Below are positions 42,505 to 51,639 of a stretch of 64,000 nt of DNA, piece by piece. The position numbers and the translations under genes are program-made. Source of the DNA: an uncultured Oscillospiraceae bacterium (GTDB taxonomy: Bacteria > Bacillota > Clostridia > Oscillospirales > Oscillospiraceae); the NCBI GenBank assembly GCA_934591815.1, contig CAKTPV010000008.1:1-64000 (forward strand), written 5' to 3'. Below the pieces are notes generated by a model that saw only the letters and a program-made list of their open reading frames with translations, searched no databases and was not told where the DNA came from. Position 1 is the first letter of the stretch. Each line of letters opens with the position of its first letter.

Positions 42505-43471
42505 GACAGGCTCCACGGATGTGTACTATAACTTCGGGCTGGAATACTATTTCACGCTGGAAAAGCGTCTGCCGGAGACGGTGTTCCTTTTCTGGCGCAC
42601 CACGCCGACCCTGATGGTGGGCAAGTACCAGAATGTGCTGGAGGAGATCAACAAGCCCTACGCCGACGAGCACGGCATCCATCTGGTGCGCCGCATGAGC
42701 GGCGGCGGCACCATCTATACGGACATGGGCGGCTGGCAGTTCACCTTCATCCAGCACAAGGAGGCCGGGGAGATCGAGTTCAGCCAGTACATCGCCCCGG
42801 TCATCGACGCGCTGAGGGAGATGGGAGTCAACGCCGCCTTCAATGGCCGCAACGACCTGACCATCGACGGCAGGAAGTTCTCCGGCAACGCCCAGTACCG
42901 GCTGGGCGACTGCATCGTGCACCACGGCTCGCTGCTGTTCGACACGGACATCGCGCAGATGGTGGCGTCCACCACGGTGGACAGCTACAAGATCACCTCC
43001 AAGAGCATCAAGTCCGTCCGGGACCGCGTGACCAACATCTCCGAGCATCTTCCCGCCCCCATGGACGCGGAGACGTTCAAGGCGGCCATGGTGCGCCACA
43101 TCATGAACGGCAGCGCCGACACCTACACCGTCACGCCGGAGGACGACGCCCGCATCCGGGAGATCGCCGGGGAGCAGTTCCAGAGCTGGGAGCGGATCTT
43201 CGGCAGAAGCCCGAAGTTCACCATCGACCGCACGGGACGCTTTGCCGGCGGGAAGGTACAATTCAAGCTGGACGTGCAGAAGGGGCTTATCCGGGACGCC
43301 GCCGTATACGGCGACTTCTTCTCCACACTGGACGCCGACACCCTCTGCGCCGCGCTGATGGGCTGCCCCTATGAGCGGGGAGCGGTGCTGGAAGCCCTCC
43401 GCAGCCACGGCATCGACGGCGCGGTGTACCGCATTTCCGCCGAGGAGCTGGCGTCGGTGGCGGTCGACTGA
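42491..43471 (+). CDS. lplA: Lipoate-protein ligase A family protein 2
   Basis: This 326-residue ligase has RRMSGGGTIYTDMGG (67-81), the catalytic Lys129 in DGRKFSGNAQ and HHGSLLFDTD. A C-terminal accessory domain of ~80 residues is present. ATG 42491 overlaps the lipA end. It is clearly diverged from the first ligase, so the two may have different donors (lipoate versus octanoate) or different target carriers. Confidence 0.88.
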   Translation: MIYIETGSTDVYYNFGLEYYFTLEKRLPETVFLFWRTTPTLMVGKYQNVLEEINKPYADEHGIHLVRRMSGGGTIYTDMGGWQFTFIQHKEAGEIEFSQYIAPVIDALREMGVNAAFNGRNDLTIDGRKFSGNAQYRLGDCIVHHGSLLFDTDIAQMVASTTVDSYKITSKSIKSVRDRVTNISEHLPAPMDAETFKAAMVRHIMNGSADTYTVTPEDDARIREIAGEQFQSWERIFGRSPKFTIDRTGRFAGGKVQFKLDVQKGLIRDAAVYGDFFSTLDADTLCAALMGCPYERGAVLEALRSHGIDGAVYRISAEELASVAVD

Positions 43472-43494
43472 CCCGCGACCACCCCTTACGGGGC

Positions 43495-43650
43495 GTGATC
43501 GTGGGCGGAATAGCAGGGGGTCTATGGCTGGCCGCGCCGCTTTTATCCGGCGGTGCTTGCAAGATAGAGGGAAGTCTGATCGTCCTGCTGGTAAATGTGG
43601 GCCTGATCGCGGCGCTTGCGGTTTTGCGGCGCAGGTGCAAGGCGGCGTGA
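43495..43650 (+). CDS. Possible small membrane protein
   Basis: A GTG-started 51-codon frame has two hydrophobic stretches (GGIAGGLWLAAPLL and SLIVLLVNVGLIAALAVL) and a basic tail RRRCKAA. There is no strong ribosome site. It lies between the second ligase and a terminator. It may be a real small protein of the lipoate transcript or a fragment. Confidence 0.35.
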   Translation: MIVGGIAGGLWLAAPLLSGGACKIEGSLIVLLVNVGLIAALAVLRRRCKAA

Positions 43651-43659
43651 CAATATACT

Positions 43660-43707
43660 GTATAAACAAGAACCCCCCTTCGTAAGAAGGTGGGTTCTTG
43701 TTTATAC
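43660..43707. terminator. Terminator between lipoate operon and asparaginase gene
   Basis: GTATAAACAAGAACCC...CTT pairs with AAG...GGGTTCTTGTTTATAC. The inner CCTTCGTAAGAAGG core is the same as in the terminator at 57293-57330. Confidence 0.85.
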
Positions 43708-43760
43708 TGCTTTCTGGTGAAGGGGCAGATACGCTCTATTTTTGTGTGCAGGCGATACTG

Positions 43761-44768
43761 TTAACAGAAAGGCTCCAGCTGAAAGGCCAGCTCGGTGCGG
43801 CCCACGACGGTATGGTGGTTGTTGTAAAGGTTTCTGTCGTGAAAGCGGGGCAGGGAGCAGGCTTCCTCCGGCGTGATGACGCCGAGCTGGGTGAGAACCG
43901 AGAGAATGGCATACGGGACGATGGAGGAGGCGCCGTCCTCCATTTTGAGGGCGATGCCGATCCCCTTATCCTTGATACCCACGGCATAGAATGCACTGGC
44001 GCCTGATTTGCAGAAGATGCGGTCGCCGAAGGCGGCCATCAGCTGGGTGCAGATGCGATCGGTTCCTGCCACCATTTCCGGATGTGCTGTCATGGCGGAC
44101 GTGATGCGCCGGAGGACAGCGGCCCGGGTGGGGTCAAAAAGCGTGGGCAGGGACATACGGGCGTAGCCTTGTGCCAGCCGGTAAAGGGGCAGCGCGTGGA
44201 CTGGAACGCCGCAGCCGTCCACGGCCAGATGGATGTCTGAGGTCTCCACGCCGCACATTTCGGCAAACACCGAGAGGATGCGCTGCTGGACAGGGTGCTC
44301 CAATGCGGTATAGCCTTCCAAAGACTCCCTTAAATGGCGGGCGGTGATGAGCATACCGGCGTGCTTTCCGGAGCAGTCGCAGTAGATGGGCGCACGGGGG
44401 ATGCCGGCGATCTTCAAGGCATCCTCGGCGGGGACATACATGGGGTATTCCGACCCGCAGCACAGCTGGTCGGGGGAGAGCCCGGCCTTGTGCAGGATGC
44501 TCTCCACGGCCTTTACATGAAAGGGCTCTCCGTTATGGGAGGAGCAGATGACAGCCAGCTCCTGTGGGGTAATGCCATAATGCTCCAGCGCACCGCTTTC
44601 TGCCACGGGAATCGCCTGAAGGGGCTTGGCGGAGGAGCGGGCAAATGTAAGACGCTCCGGATCACCGAGCTTCCAAAGGATCTTGCCTGTGTGATCCGTT
44701 ACCGCAATGTGTCCCCGGTGGACCTGATCCACCAGCTCGCCGCGGTACTGATAGGCAATAACAGCCAT
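43761..44768 (-). CDS. L-asparaginase II family protein
   Basis: This 335-residue protein of the PF06089 family (Rhizobium AnsA-like), unrelated to type I/II threonine amidohydrolases, hydrolyses asparagine to aspartate and ammonia. Family blocks are RSSAKPLQAIP, CSSHNGEPFH, CSGKHAGML, VDGCGVPVHALP and CKSGASAFYAVG. It follows the M55 peptidase gene by 18 nt, so both belong to one leftward operon in an amino-acid/peptide-use locus. Confidence 0.88.
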   Translation of the reverse strand: MAVIAYQYRGELVDQVHRGHIAVTDHTGKILWKLGDPERLTFARSSAKPLQAIPVAESGALEHYGITPQELAVICSSHNGEPFHVKAVESILHKAGLSPDQLCCGSEYPMYVPAEDALKIAGIPRAPIYCDCSGKHAGMLITARHLRESLEGYTALEHPVQQRILSVFAEMCGVETSDIHLAVDGCGVPVHALPLYRLAQGYARMSLPTLFDPTRAAVLRRITSAMTAHPEMVAGTDRICTQLMAAFGDRIFCKSGASAFYAVGIKDKGIGIALKMEDGASSIVPYAILSVLTQLGVITPEEACSLPRFHDRNLYNNHHTVVGRTELAFQLEPFC

Positions 44769-44786
44769 AGCATATACCTCCGTTTC

Positions 44787-45587
44787 TTAGATCACAAAGT
44801 AGAAAAAGCGCAGCACATCACCGTAATCGCCGGCATCAAAGGCTACGGTGGTGGGAGAGATGAGGCTGGCGCCGGGATAGTGGGAGCATCCATAGGCGTC
44901 ATAATGGTGTACATAGGTGACCTCCACATGGAAGTGATCGGGAAGTGCCGGAGGTGTGGCTGTCTTTGCGGCCGCCACAGCCTTAGCCATCATACCTTCG
45001 ATCTCCTCGCGGACAAGCTCCGGGGTCTTTGTCAGAACGCCGTAGCCGTGGCCGGATTTAGTGGGCACGGTCAGGAGACCGGGTACGGTGCGCGCCGCAG
45101 ATGCACACATCCCCTCATCACCGCTGGCGAATAGGGTGGGAACGCCCCGGTAAGCGGCGGCATAGGCGTACATCTCGAATTCTCCCCACAGGGTGCCATT
45201 GACCATAAGACGGAAAATGCGGGAGCTTACCATCGTGTGGGAAGCGGGATTTCCGGAGGCCGAGGCGGCATCATGAAAGCCGATCATCAGCATACCGTCA
45301 TAGCTCTCGTCAAAAATGCCGGTAAGGCCCAAGATGTCGTGGGTGATCCCCCGAAGGAGACGGGCGTCCCGGGGGAGCAGGGAGCAGTCGATATTGCAGC
45401 CGTCTCCGTGCATATCCTCGATGATGACCTCGTCGGCTCCGCCGGAGAAAAGGCCGCGGGCTGCGGCGGCAGCCTCTAACGTCATCTCCCGTGCCATAGG
45501 CGCATAGCAGGCGTTGGCGGGACGCGCCTCATCCCAGCAGGCCAGGGAAGCCACGCCTTCAATGTCGCAAGGAACGTAAAATTTCAT
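44787..45587 (-). CDS. M55-family D-aminopeptidase (DppA-like)
   Basis: This 266-residue zinc peptidase shows the metal-binding start PCDIEGVA (Asp8, Glu10), DMHGDGCNI, MLIGFHDAAS with the central His, and the catalytic GDEGMC. B. subtilis DppA, same family, cleaves D-Ala-D-Ala and D-Ala dipeptides. It is first in the operon with asparaginase and near a DauR-type regulator, which suggests use of D-amino-acid peptides such as cell-wall fragments. Confidence 0.87.
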   Translation of the reverse strand: MKFYVPCDIEGVASLACWDEARPANACYAPMAREMTLEAAAAARGLFSGGADEVIIEDMHGDGCNIDCSLLPRDARLLRGITHDILGLTGIFDESYDGMLMIGFHDAASASGNPASHTMVSSRIFRLMVNGTLWGEFEMYAYAAAYRGVPTLFASGDEGMCASAARTVPGLLTVPTKSGHGYGVLTKTPELVREEIEGMMAKAVAAAKTATPPALPDHFHVEVTYVHHYDAYGCSHYPGASLISPTTVAFDAGDYGDVLRFFYFVI

Positions 45588-45716
45588 GCTTGAGCCCTCC
45601 TGTAAAAGCGTAATCGTGATAAATGCAGAGGAATAGGGGTCGAGAAGCGCTGGGCAAAATGCCGGGGATCAAACGATGGACGCTGTTCGTCAGATGTGCT
45701 TGGGGCGTTTTACATA

Positions 45717-46379
45717 TCAAGATGCCGTTTCGCTGCGGATACGCCGCAGATAGCGGTAGACCGTAGGCTCGGAGATGTGGAGCTCCTTGGCGACCTGGCC
45801 GATGGAGCCCTTGGTCTGGAACACGCCCTGCGCCTCCAGAGAGCGGAGTATATCCAGCTTGTCACTGGTATGCATGGCATCGGAGGGGATGCCATAGCCC
45901 AGAATGGTGGAGTGGATCAAATTGCTGGACAGCTCCGGGATGGAGTCATCCAGGTTTTCGGTATAGCCGGAGCTCTCCTCCTCTTGCGGAAGAGAAAAGG
46001 AATGGAGCAGGTTGGAAAGATGCTCCGAGAGTACCAGAATATCCTCTACGTCGTGGTTCACGCAGATCAGCCCCACCAGTTGGCCCTTTTCCTTAATAAA
46101 ATAGGTGGAGGAGACGAAGCGCTTGCCTCCCCGGGTGCGGCCCTCGTAGTTGGCCACATAGTTGTGCTCCTTATAAGCCTCGGTGCGCAGCAGCTCCTTG
46201 GCGAGCTCCGTCATAGGATCGCCCACCCGGCGTCCACTGAGATGCTCGTTGCAGGCGGCGATCACCGAGCGCTCCGGTGTGGAAACATCGTGGAGGATGA
46301 TCTCGTAGTTTTTTCCGCAGATCCTTCCCATAAATTCCACCACGGGAATATACCGCTCAAGGCAGGCGTAGTTGCTCAC
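45717..46379 (-). CDS. YheO/DauR-type regulator (PAS-like plus HTH)
   Basis: This 220-residue protein has an N-terminal YheO-like PAS domain (RICGKNYEIILHDVS, KRFVSSTYFIKEKGQLVGLICVNHD) and a C-terminal helix-turn-helix (IGQVAKELHISEPTVYRYLRRI). It starts at GTG 46379. DauR of Pseudomonas, of this family, responds to D-arginine. Placed between the M55/asparaginase operon and the large peptide-import operon, it probably controls one or both. A GACAAAAATTTGTC palindrome lies at 46561-46574. Confidence 0.84.
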   Translation of the reverse strand: MSNYACLERYIPVVEFMGRICGKNYEIILHDVSTPERSVIAACNEHLSGRRVGDPMTELAKELLRTEAYKEHNYVANYEGRTRGGKRFVSSTYFIKEKGQLVGLICVNHDVEDILVLSEHLSNLLHSFSLPQEEESSGYTENLDDSIPELSSNLIHSTILGYGIPSDAMHTSDKLDILRSLEAQGVFQTKGSIGQVAKELHISEPTVYRYLRRIRSETAS

Positions 46380-46807
46380 TGTATCCCAACTTTCTCGACA
46401 ATAATTTTTTTGCCTGATAAAAAACAGTCACGCGTTGCTGCTGAAAATTAGTATATCTAAAATTTGCAGATAAATCAACACCCAATGTATCGGAAAATGG
46501 TGGCAGCGTAATATTTTTTTTGCAGGGAGCCGCAAAAACAGCCGTTAAGACAGCGCTTTAGACAAAAATTTGTCAAACTTCTTGGCGCATATGCGAGATT
46601 GACAAGAACGTTGTGATAAATTATAATCAGAGCCATAATAAAATTATCAGAAGGACGGCGTGAGTCACATCCCTCGCACAGCAAATTCTGTCGGCGTATG
46701 ATCGTCTCCTTCGTGCATGTGCAAGGCGGAGCAGCGCGCCCGTACCACCGATAAGCTGCTGCGTGGCGAAACGGCTCCCGTGACGGGCACTGAGATGGAG
46801 GTGCTGT
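46380..46807 (+). promoter_or_regulatory. Control region and long leader of the peptide-import operon
   Basis: Perfect TTGACA (46599-46604), a 17-nt spacer and TATAAT (46622-46627) form a consensus promoter. A 14-base palindrome (46561-46574) lies just upstream. The predicted leader of about 170 nt holds pairing segments (GCCCGT/ACGGGC, with inner CCAC/GTGG) before GGAGGTG. It matches no riboswitch I know. Confidence 0.65.
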
Positions 46808-47992
46808 ATGAAATACGATTTTGACACACCCATTGACCGCAGAAACACCTTCTCCTTCAAGTGGGACTGCGGTATGGACTACTTCGGTCTCGACGACGTG
46901 ATCCCCATGTGGGTGGCAGACATGGATTTTGCCTGCGCTCCCTGCATCGTGGAGGCCGTACAGAAGCGCGCCGCCCACCCGGTCTACGGCTATGGCGTGC
47001 GCCAGCAGCCCTATTACGACGCGGTGATGGGCTGGCTGAAAAAGCGCCACGGCTTCGAGGTCAACTATGAGCATCTGGCCTTTGCGCCTCCCGGCGTGAT
47101 CTACGCCATGAATGTGGTGCTCCGCATCCTCACCAAGCCCGGCGACAAGGTCATGGTCCCCATGCCCAACTACGATCCGCTGTTTGACATGGTCACCCGC
47201 GGCGGCCGGGAGCTGGTGGAGACGCCGCTGGTCTGGAAGGACGGGCGCTACACCTTCGACTTCGCCGACATGGAGGCAAAGGCTGCCTCCGGCGTGAAGG
47301 TTCTGGTGCTCTCCAGTCCCCACAACCCCACCGGCCGGGTATGGACCCGTCAGGAGCTGGAGGGTGTGGCGGAGATCTGCCTGCGGCACAACATCTTCAT
47401 GCTGGTGGACGAGATCCACTGCGACTTCGTGCCGCCGGAGCATCCCCATACCACCTTTGGCCTGCTGGGTGAGGATGTGCTGCGCCACGCCATGGTCTGC
47501 TACTCCTCCAACAAGGGCTTCAATCTGGGCGGATTGGGCATGGCCACCCTCGTGCTGGCGGATGACGACCTGCGGTGCAAGTTCAACGAGGAGATGTCCA
47601 TTGCCCAGACGCGGCTGGACAACATCTTCGGCATGGCTGCCCTCATAGCCGCCTACAACGACGGCGAGGAGTGGCTGGATCAGGCCATTGCCTATGTGTC
47701 TGACAACAAGGCGTATCTGGAGCAGTTCCTGCGGGAGCGCATCCCTCAGATCCGCATGATCCCCTCCGAGGGTACCTATCTGGTCTGGCTGGATTGCTCC
47801 CAGCTGCCCTACCGGGGCATGGCGCTGGAGCACTTCATGATCAACGAGGCCAAGGTGGCGTTCTGTGCCGGCTATGAGTTCGGCGAGCAGGGAGAAGCCT
47901 TCCTGCGCATGAACGTGGCCTGCCCCCGGTGTACCCTGACAAAGGCTCTGGAGCAGATAGAAAAAGCGGTCAACGGTCTGGCTCTTCAGTGA
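46808..47992 (+). CDS. MalY/PatB-type PLP-dependent C-S lyase or aminotransferase
   Basis: This 394-residue paralogue of the enzyme at 18694-19893 has MKYDFDTPIDRRNTFSFKWD, WVADMDFACAP, SSPHNPTGRVW, VDEIHCDF and the PLP lysine in YSSNKGFNLGG. It is the first gene behind a consensus promoter, followed after 59 nt by the peptide-binding protein gene. It may degrade cysteine- or cystathionine-type products released from imported peptides. GGAGGTG sets the start. Confidence 0.88.
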   Translation: MKYDFDTPIDRRNTFSFKWDCGMDYFGLDDVIPMWVADMDFACAPCIVEAVQKRAAHPVYGYGVRQQPYYDAVMGWLKKRHGFEVNYEHLAFAPPGVIYAMNVVLRILTKPGDKVMVPMPNYDPLFDMVTRGGRELVETPLVWKDGRYTFDFADMEAKAASGVKVLVLSSPHNPTGRVWTRQELEGVAEICLRHNIFMLVDEIHCDFVPPEHPHTTFGLLGEDVLRHAMVCYSSNKGFNLGGLGMATLVLADDDLRCKFNEEMSIAQTRLDNIFGMAALIAAYNDGEEWLDQAIAYVSDNKAYLEQFLRERIPQIRMIPSEGTYLVWLDCSQLPYRGMALEHFMINEAKVAFCAGYEFGEQGEAFLRMNVACPRCTLTKALEQIEKAVNGLALQ

Positions 47993-48051
47993 TCCCTGTA
48001 AACGACGCACCATGCGAAGTGAGAAAAAATTTTTTTAAAGGAGAAACAGCT

Positions 48052-49641
48052 ATGAAAAAGAGAACCATTGCACTTATCCTGTCCGTAGCTCTGTGTCTCT
48101 CGGTGGCCTTGACCGGCTGCGGGGCAGGCGATTCGCAGCAGAGCAACCCCGCTGATGACGGCAAAAAGAGCCTGACCATCGCGGTGCTGAATGATGTTGT
48201 CTCGCTGGACCCGGCGGTAAAGGACAGCAGCGCCGAGATGCAGATGGCGTCTCATCTGTATGACCCCCTGGTGGACTACGATACAGATCTGGGCAAGAAG
48301 CCCGGTCTGGCAGAGAGCTGGACTGTTCTGGACGACGGCGTGACCTGGGAGTTTAAGCTCCGTCAGGGTGTGAAATTCTCCAACGGAAACGACTTCAATG
48401 CCGATGACGTGGTCTTCAGCTTTGAGCGCATCCTCAATGATCCTACCCTGGAGATGGGCGTGTACCTCATGCGTCTTCAGGAGATCAAGAAGGTGGATGA
48501 TTACACCGTGCAGCTGGTGACCAAGATCCCCTATCCCGTGTTTGCCGGCAGCCTGATCCACATCATGATGCTTGACAAGGAGACCTGCGAGGGTCTTACC
48601 AGCGAGGAGATCGCAGCGAACCCTGTGGGTACCGGCCGTTATCGGCTGGTGGAGCATGTGAAGGAATCCTATATCAAGCTGGTCCGCAACGACGAGTACT
48701 GGGGCGAGCTGCCTGAAGCGGAGACCGTGGAGTTCCGCGTTATCGCCAATGCAGCTACCCGCACCACCGCTCTGATCAACGGCGAGGTGGACTTCATCTC
48801 CAACATCCCCGTGATGGACGTGGAGCGCCTGAAGAACGACCCCAATGTGCAGGTCGTTACCAACCCCAGCCTGTCCTGCAGCTACATGGGCTTTGACCTG
48901 CTCAACGAGCATGGCTCCGCCGGCACCGACGATCCCAACCCGCTCCTCAATGTGAAGGTCCGTCAGGCCATCTACCACGCCATTGACATTCAGACGATCG
49001 TCGATACCGTCATGAACGGCTATGCCACCGTGGCCAACTCCTATATGCCCAGCATCTGTGTGGGATATAATGCCGACGTCGAGCGTCCCGCTTACGATCC
49101 CGAGCTTGCCAAGCAGCTCCTGACGGAGGCCGGCTATCCCAATGGCTTCTATCTCCGCATCGATGCCCGCAGCGACAGTGACATGAACGCCGATCAGGTG
49201 TCTCAGGCCATCGCCAGCTATCTGGAGAAGGTGGGCATCAAGACCGAGGTGAACCTGCTGCCTCGCGCCTCCTTCTATGAGAAGGTAAGCGCAGAGAACC
49301 TCCAGTCCTCCTTCTTCATGGCAGGATGGGGCGACAGCTCCGGCGAGGGCATGGTCATCTTCAACGATATGCTCTACACCTACGACGGCAAGCCCGGCAT
49401 GGGCGAAGGCAACAAGGGCCATTACAGCAATGCCGAGGTGGACGCGCTGCTGGATCAGGCATCTGTTGAGCCCGATCAGGCCAAGCGTGCAGCTCTGGTA
49501 GAGCAGGTGGATCAGATCGCCCGGGACGAGGCTGCCTACATTCCTCTGTTCTTCAAGGACAACATCTTTGGCGTACGTGCCGGCATCCACTACACCCCCA
49601 GTGCCGATGACCATATTCTGGCTTGGGACTTCACCTTCTAA
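48052..49641 (+). CDS. Peptide ABC transporter substrate-binding lipoprotein (DppA/OppA family)
   Basis: This 529-residue family-5 solute-binding protein has signal peptide and lipobox (LTGC near 21-24). Family blocks are SWTVLDDGVTWEFKLRQGVKFSNG, NPVGTGRYRLVEH and VRQAIYHAIDIQTIV. It captures peptides outside the membrane and delivers them to the two permeases encoded downstream. AAAGGAG precedes ATG 48052. Confidence 0.92.
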   Translation: MKKRTIALILSVALCLSVALTGCGAGDSQQSNPADDGKKSLTIAVLNDVVSLDPAVKDSSAEMQMASHLYDPLVDYDTDLGKKPGLAESWTVLDDGVTWEFKLRQGVKFSNGNDFNADDVVFSFERILNDPTLEMGVYLMRLQEIKKVDDYTVQLVTKIPYPVFAGSLIHIMMLDKETCEGLTSEEIAANPVGTGRYRLVEHVKESYIKLVRNDEYWGELPEAETVEFRVIANAATRTTALINGEVDFISNIPVMDVERLKNDPNVQVVTNPSLSCSYMGFDLLNEHGSAGTDDPNPLLNVKVRQAIYHAIDIQTIVDTVMNGYATVANSYMPSICVGYNADVERPAYDPELAKQLLTEAGYPNGFYLRIDARSDSDMNADQVSQAIASYLEKVGIKTEVNLLPRASFYEKVSAENLQSSFFMAGWGDSSGEGMVIFNDMLYTYDGKPGMGEGNKGHYSNAEVDALLDQASVEPDQAKRAALVEQVDQIARDEAAYIPLFFKDNIFGVRAGIHYTPSADDHILAWDFTF

Positions 49642-49665
49642 GCGTATATAAAGAACAATCAATGG

Positions 49666-49697
49666 GAGGAGGCAGAAGGGGATCTTCCCTTCTGCCT
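49666..49697. repeat. Intra-operon hairpin without T-run
   Basis: GGAGGCAGAAGGG pairs with CCCTTCTGCCTCC around GATCTT. Such hairpins after a binding-protein gene often protect its mRNA and lower downstream expression. Confidence 0.7.
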
Positions 49698-49736
49698 CCC
49701 ACCAATAGGGTGTAAGCCCGTAAATGAGGTGTTACC

Positions 49737-50702
49737 GTGTTCAAGTATTTCCTGAAGCGGCTGGCGCAAATGGTAGTTACACTTTTCATTGTGTCCATTC
49801 TGGTATTTGTTCTGGCCAACTTCATTGGCGACCCCGTCAATATGCTGGTCTCTCCCAAGGCTCCGCCTGAGGTTCGAGAGCAGGTTCGAGAAGAGCTGGG
49901 GCTCAACAGACCGATCCTGGAGCAGTATGTATCTTTTGTCAGCAATGCGTTCAAGGGAGATTTCGGCAAGTCCTATATCTATAAGGTGGATGTGCTCTCC
50001 CTGATTGCCCAGCGGGTGCCTGCTACGCTGGAGCTGGTTTTTGTATCAGTCGTGCTGGCTCTCGTCATCTCCATCCCACTGGGTGTATATGCGGGCGCTT
50101 TTCCCAAACGAAAATCCAGCACACTGGTGATGGGAGGTTCCATTCTGGGCATTTCCCTGCCCTCCTTCTTCATCGGCATCATGCTGATCTACATTTTCTC
50201 CCTGAAGCTGCATTGGTTCCCCTCCTCGGGACGGGGCGCAACAACGTCGTTCCTGGGAATGAATTTCAGCTTGTTTGCACCCGGTGGGCTTAAGTACATT
50301 ATCCTGCCTGCCCTCACGCTGTCTGTGACCAACATCGCGTCTCTGGTACGGCTTACCCGTGCCGGCGTGATGGAGAATATGCGGCAGGACTATATCAAGT
50401 TTGCCCGAGCAAAAGGTGTGTCCACCCGAAAGGTTCTCTTTGGACACGCTCTGAAAAATGCCCTGATCCCGGTTATTACGGTGTTCGGCATGGAGATCGG
50501 CTCTCTGATCGCCTTTACGACGGTGACCGAGACCATCTACTCCTGGCCGGGGCTCGGCAAGCTGCTCATTGACTCCATTAACTCGGTGGATCGGCCGATC
50601 ATTGTGGCCTATCTGATTCTCACTACGGTGTTGTTCGTGTTTATCAATTTTGTGGTCGACCTTCTGTATACAGTCATCGACCCGAGAATCGAATTCAGGT
50701 GA
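49737..50702 (+). CDS. dppB: Peptide ABC transporter permease 1
   Basis: This 321-residue protein has six membrane helices, the N-terminal FKYFLKRLAQMVVTLFIVS typical of DppB, and the EAA-type loop (YIKFARAKGVSTRKVLFGHALKNALIPVI). It starts at GTG 49737 behind GAGGTG. It forms the membrane channel with the second permease. Confidence 0.93.
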   Translation: MFKYFLKRLAQMVVTLFIVSILVFVLANFIGDPVNMLVSPKAPPEVREQVREELGLNRPILEQYVSFVSNAFKGDFGKSYIYKVDVLSLIAQRVPATLELVFVSVVLALVISIPLGVYAGAFPKRKSSTLVMGGSILGISLPSFFIGIMLIYIFSLKLHWFPSSGRGATTSFLGMNFSLFAPGGLKYIILPALTLSVTNIASLVRLTRAGVMENMRQDYIKFARAKGVSTRKVLFGHALKNALIPVITVFGMEIGSLIAFTTVTETIYSWPGLGKLLIDSINSVDRPIIVAYLILTTVLFVFINFVVDLLYTVIDPRIEFR

Positions 50703-50708
50703 TGCGCT

Positions 50709-51626
50709 ATGGGTGAAATGAAAAAAATGGGCGCTGCCCCTAACAAGAGCTTGTTCCGGCGCCTCGCTGAGTCTGAGTTCTTTCACAATTACAAGCGCAG
50801 TCCGTCCGCCATCATCGGCACGGTGATCGTGGTACTGGTGCTGTTCATTGCCCTTTTCGGGCCGTTGTTTGCGCCGCAGAACCCCTATGATGTGGCCTCT
50901 CTTTCCCTCACGGATTCCTACAAGCCGCCTGCATGGGAAGCGGGAGGTGACGCCCGGTTTATTTTTGGCACCGACAGCCAGGGACGGGATATTTTCAGCT
51001 CTCTTATTTACGGAAGCCGTATCTCCCTCTTTATCGGCGTTGTCGGTACGCTGCTGGCCTGTGCCGTAGGCATCACGCTGGGACTGATCTCAGGCTATTT
51101 CGGCGGGAGAGTAGACGCTATCATCATGCGTTTGGCAGATATCCTGCTCTCTTTCCCCGATATTCTTGTGGCGCTCTTCATCATGACCATGTTCGGACGG
51201 GGCGTAAGTAAGCTGCTGGTCGTGTTTACGATCATCGGGTGCGTCACATACATCCGTACCGTCCGAGCCGAGGTGCTGACGGTGAAGCAGATGGAGTATG
51301 TGGATGCAGCCAGAGTCATCGGCATCCCCAATATCCTGATCATTGCCAAGCATGTGCTGCCCAATGTTATGACCACCGTCATCGTTCTCTCCACTATGAA
51401 GGTGGGCGGTCTTATTCTGGCAGAAGCCACGTTGAGCTTCCTGGGCGTAGGCGTTCCGGTCACGGAGCCCTCTCTGGGTATGCTGGTCAAGAATGGCTTC
51501 GACGTGCTGTTCAGTGGATACTGGTGGATCGCGGTGATGCCGGGTCTCTACATCATGCTGATCGTGTTCGGAATCAATCTTTTGGGAGATTTCCTGCGCG
51601 ATGAGTTCAATCCTAAGCTGAAGTAA
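50709..51626 (+). CDS. dppC: Peptide ABC transporter permease 2
   Basis: This 305-residue permease has the DppC-type N-terminal segment (SPSAIIGTVIVVLVLFIALF), FGTDSQGRDIFSSLIYG and the EAA loop (YVDAARVIGIPNILIIAKHVLPNVM). Its ribosome site overlaps the dppB stop. It partners the first permease. Confidence 0.93.
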   Translation: MGEMKKMGAAPNKSLFRRLAESEFFHNYKRSPSAIIGTVIVVLVLFIALFGPLFAPQNPYDVASLSLTDSYKPPAWEAGGDARFIFGTDSQGRDIFSSLIYGSRISLFIGVVGTLLACAVGITLGLISGYFGGRVDAIIMRLADILLSFPDILVALFIMTMFGRGVSKLLVVFTIIGCVTYIRTVRAEVLTVKQMEYVDAARVIGIPNILIIAKHVLPNVMTTVIVLSTMKVGGLILAEATLSFLGVGVPVTEPSLGMLVKNGFDVLFSGYWWIAVMPGLYIMLIVFGINLLGDFLRDEFNPKLK

Positions 51627-51639
51627 GGGGGGAAGTGAG

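Noticed and set aside
46634..46807. T-box or SAM riboswitch upstream of the lyase gene
   Set aside because: Neither the T-box anti-terminator sequence nor the SAM core was found; kept only as an unclassified leader.
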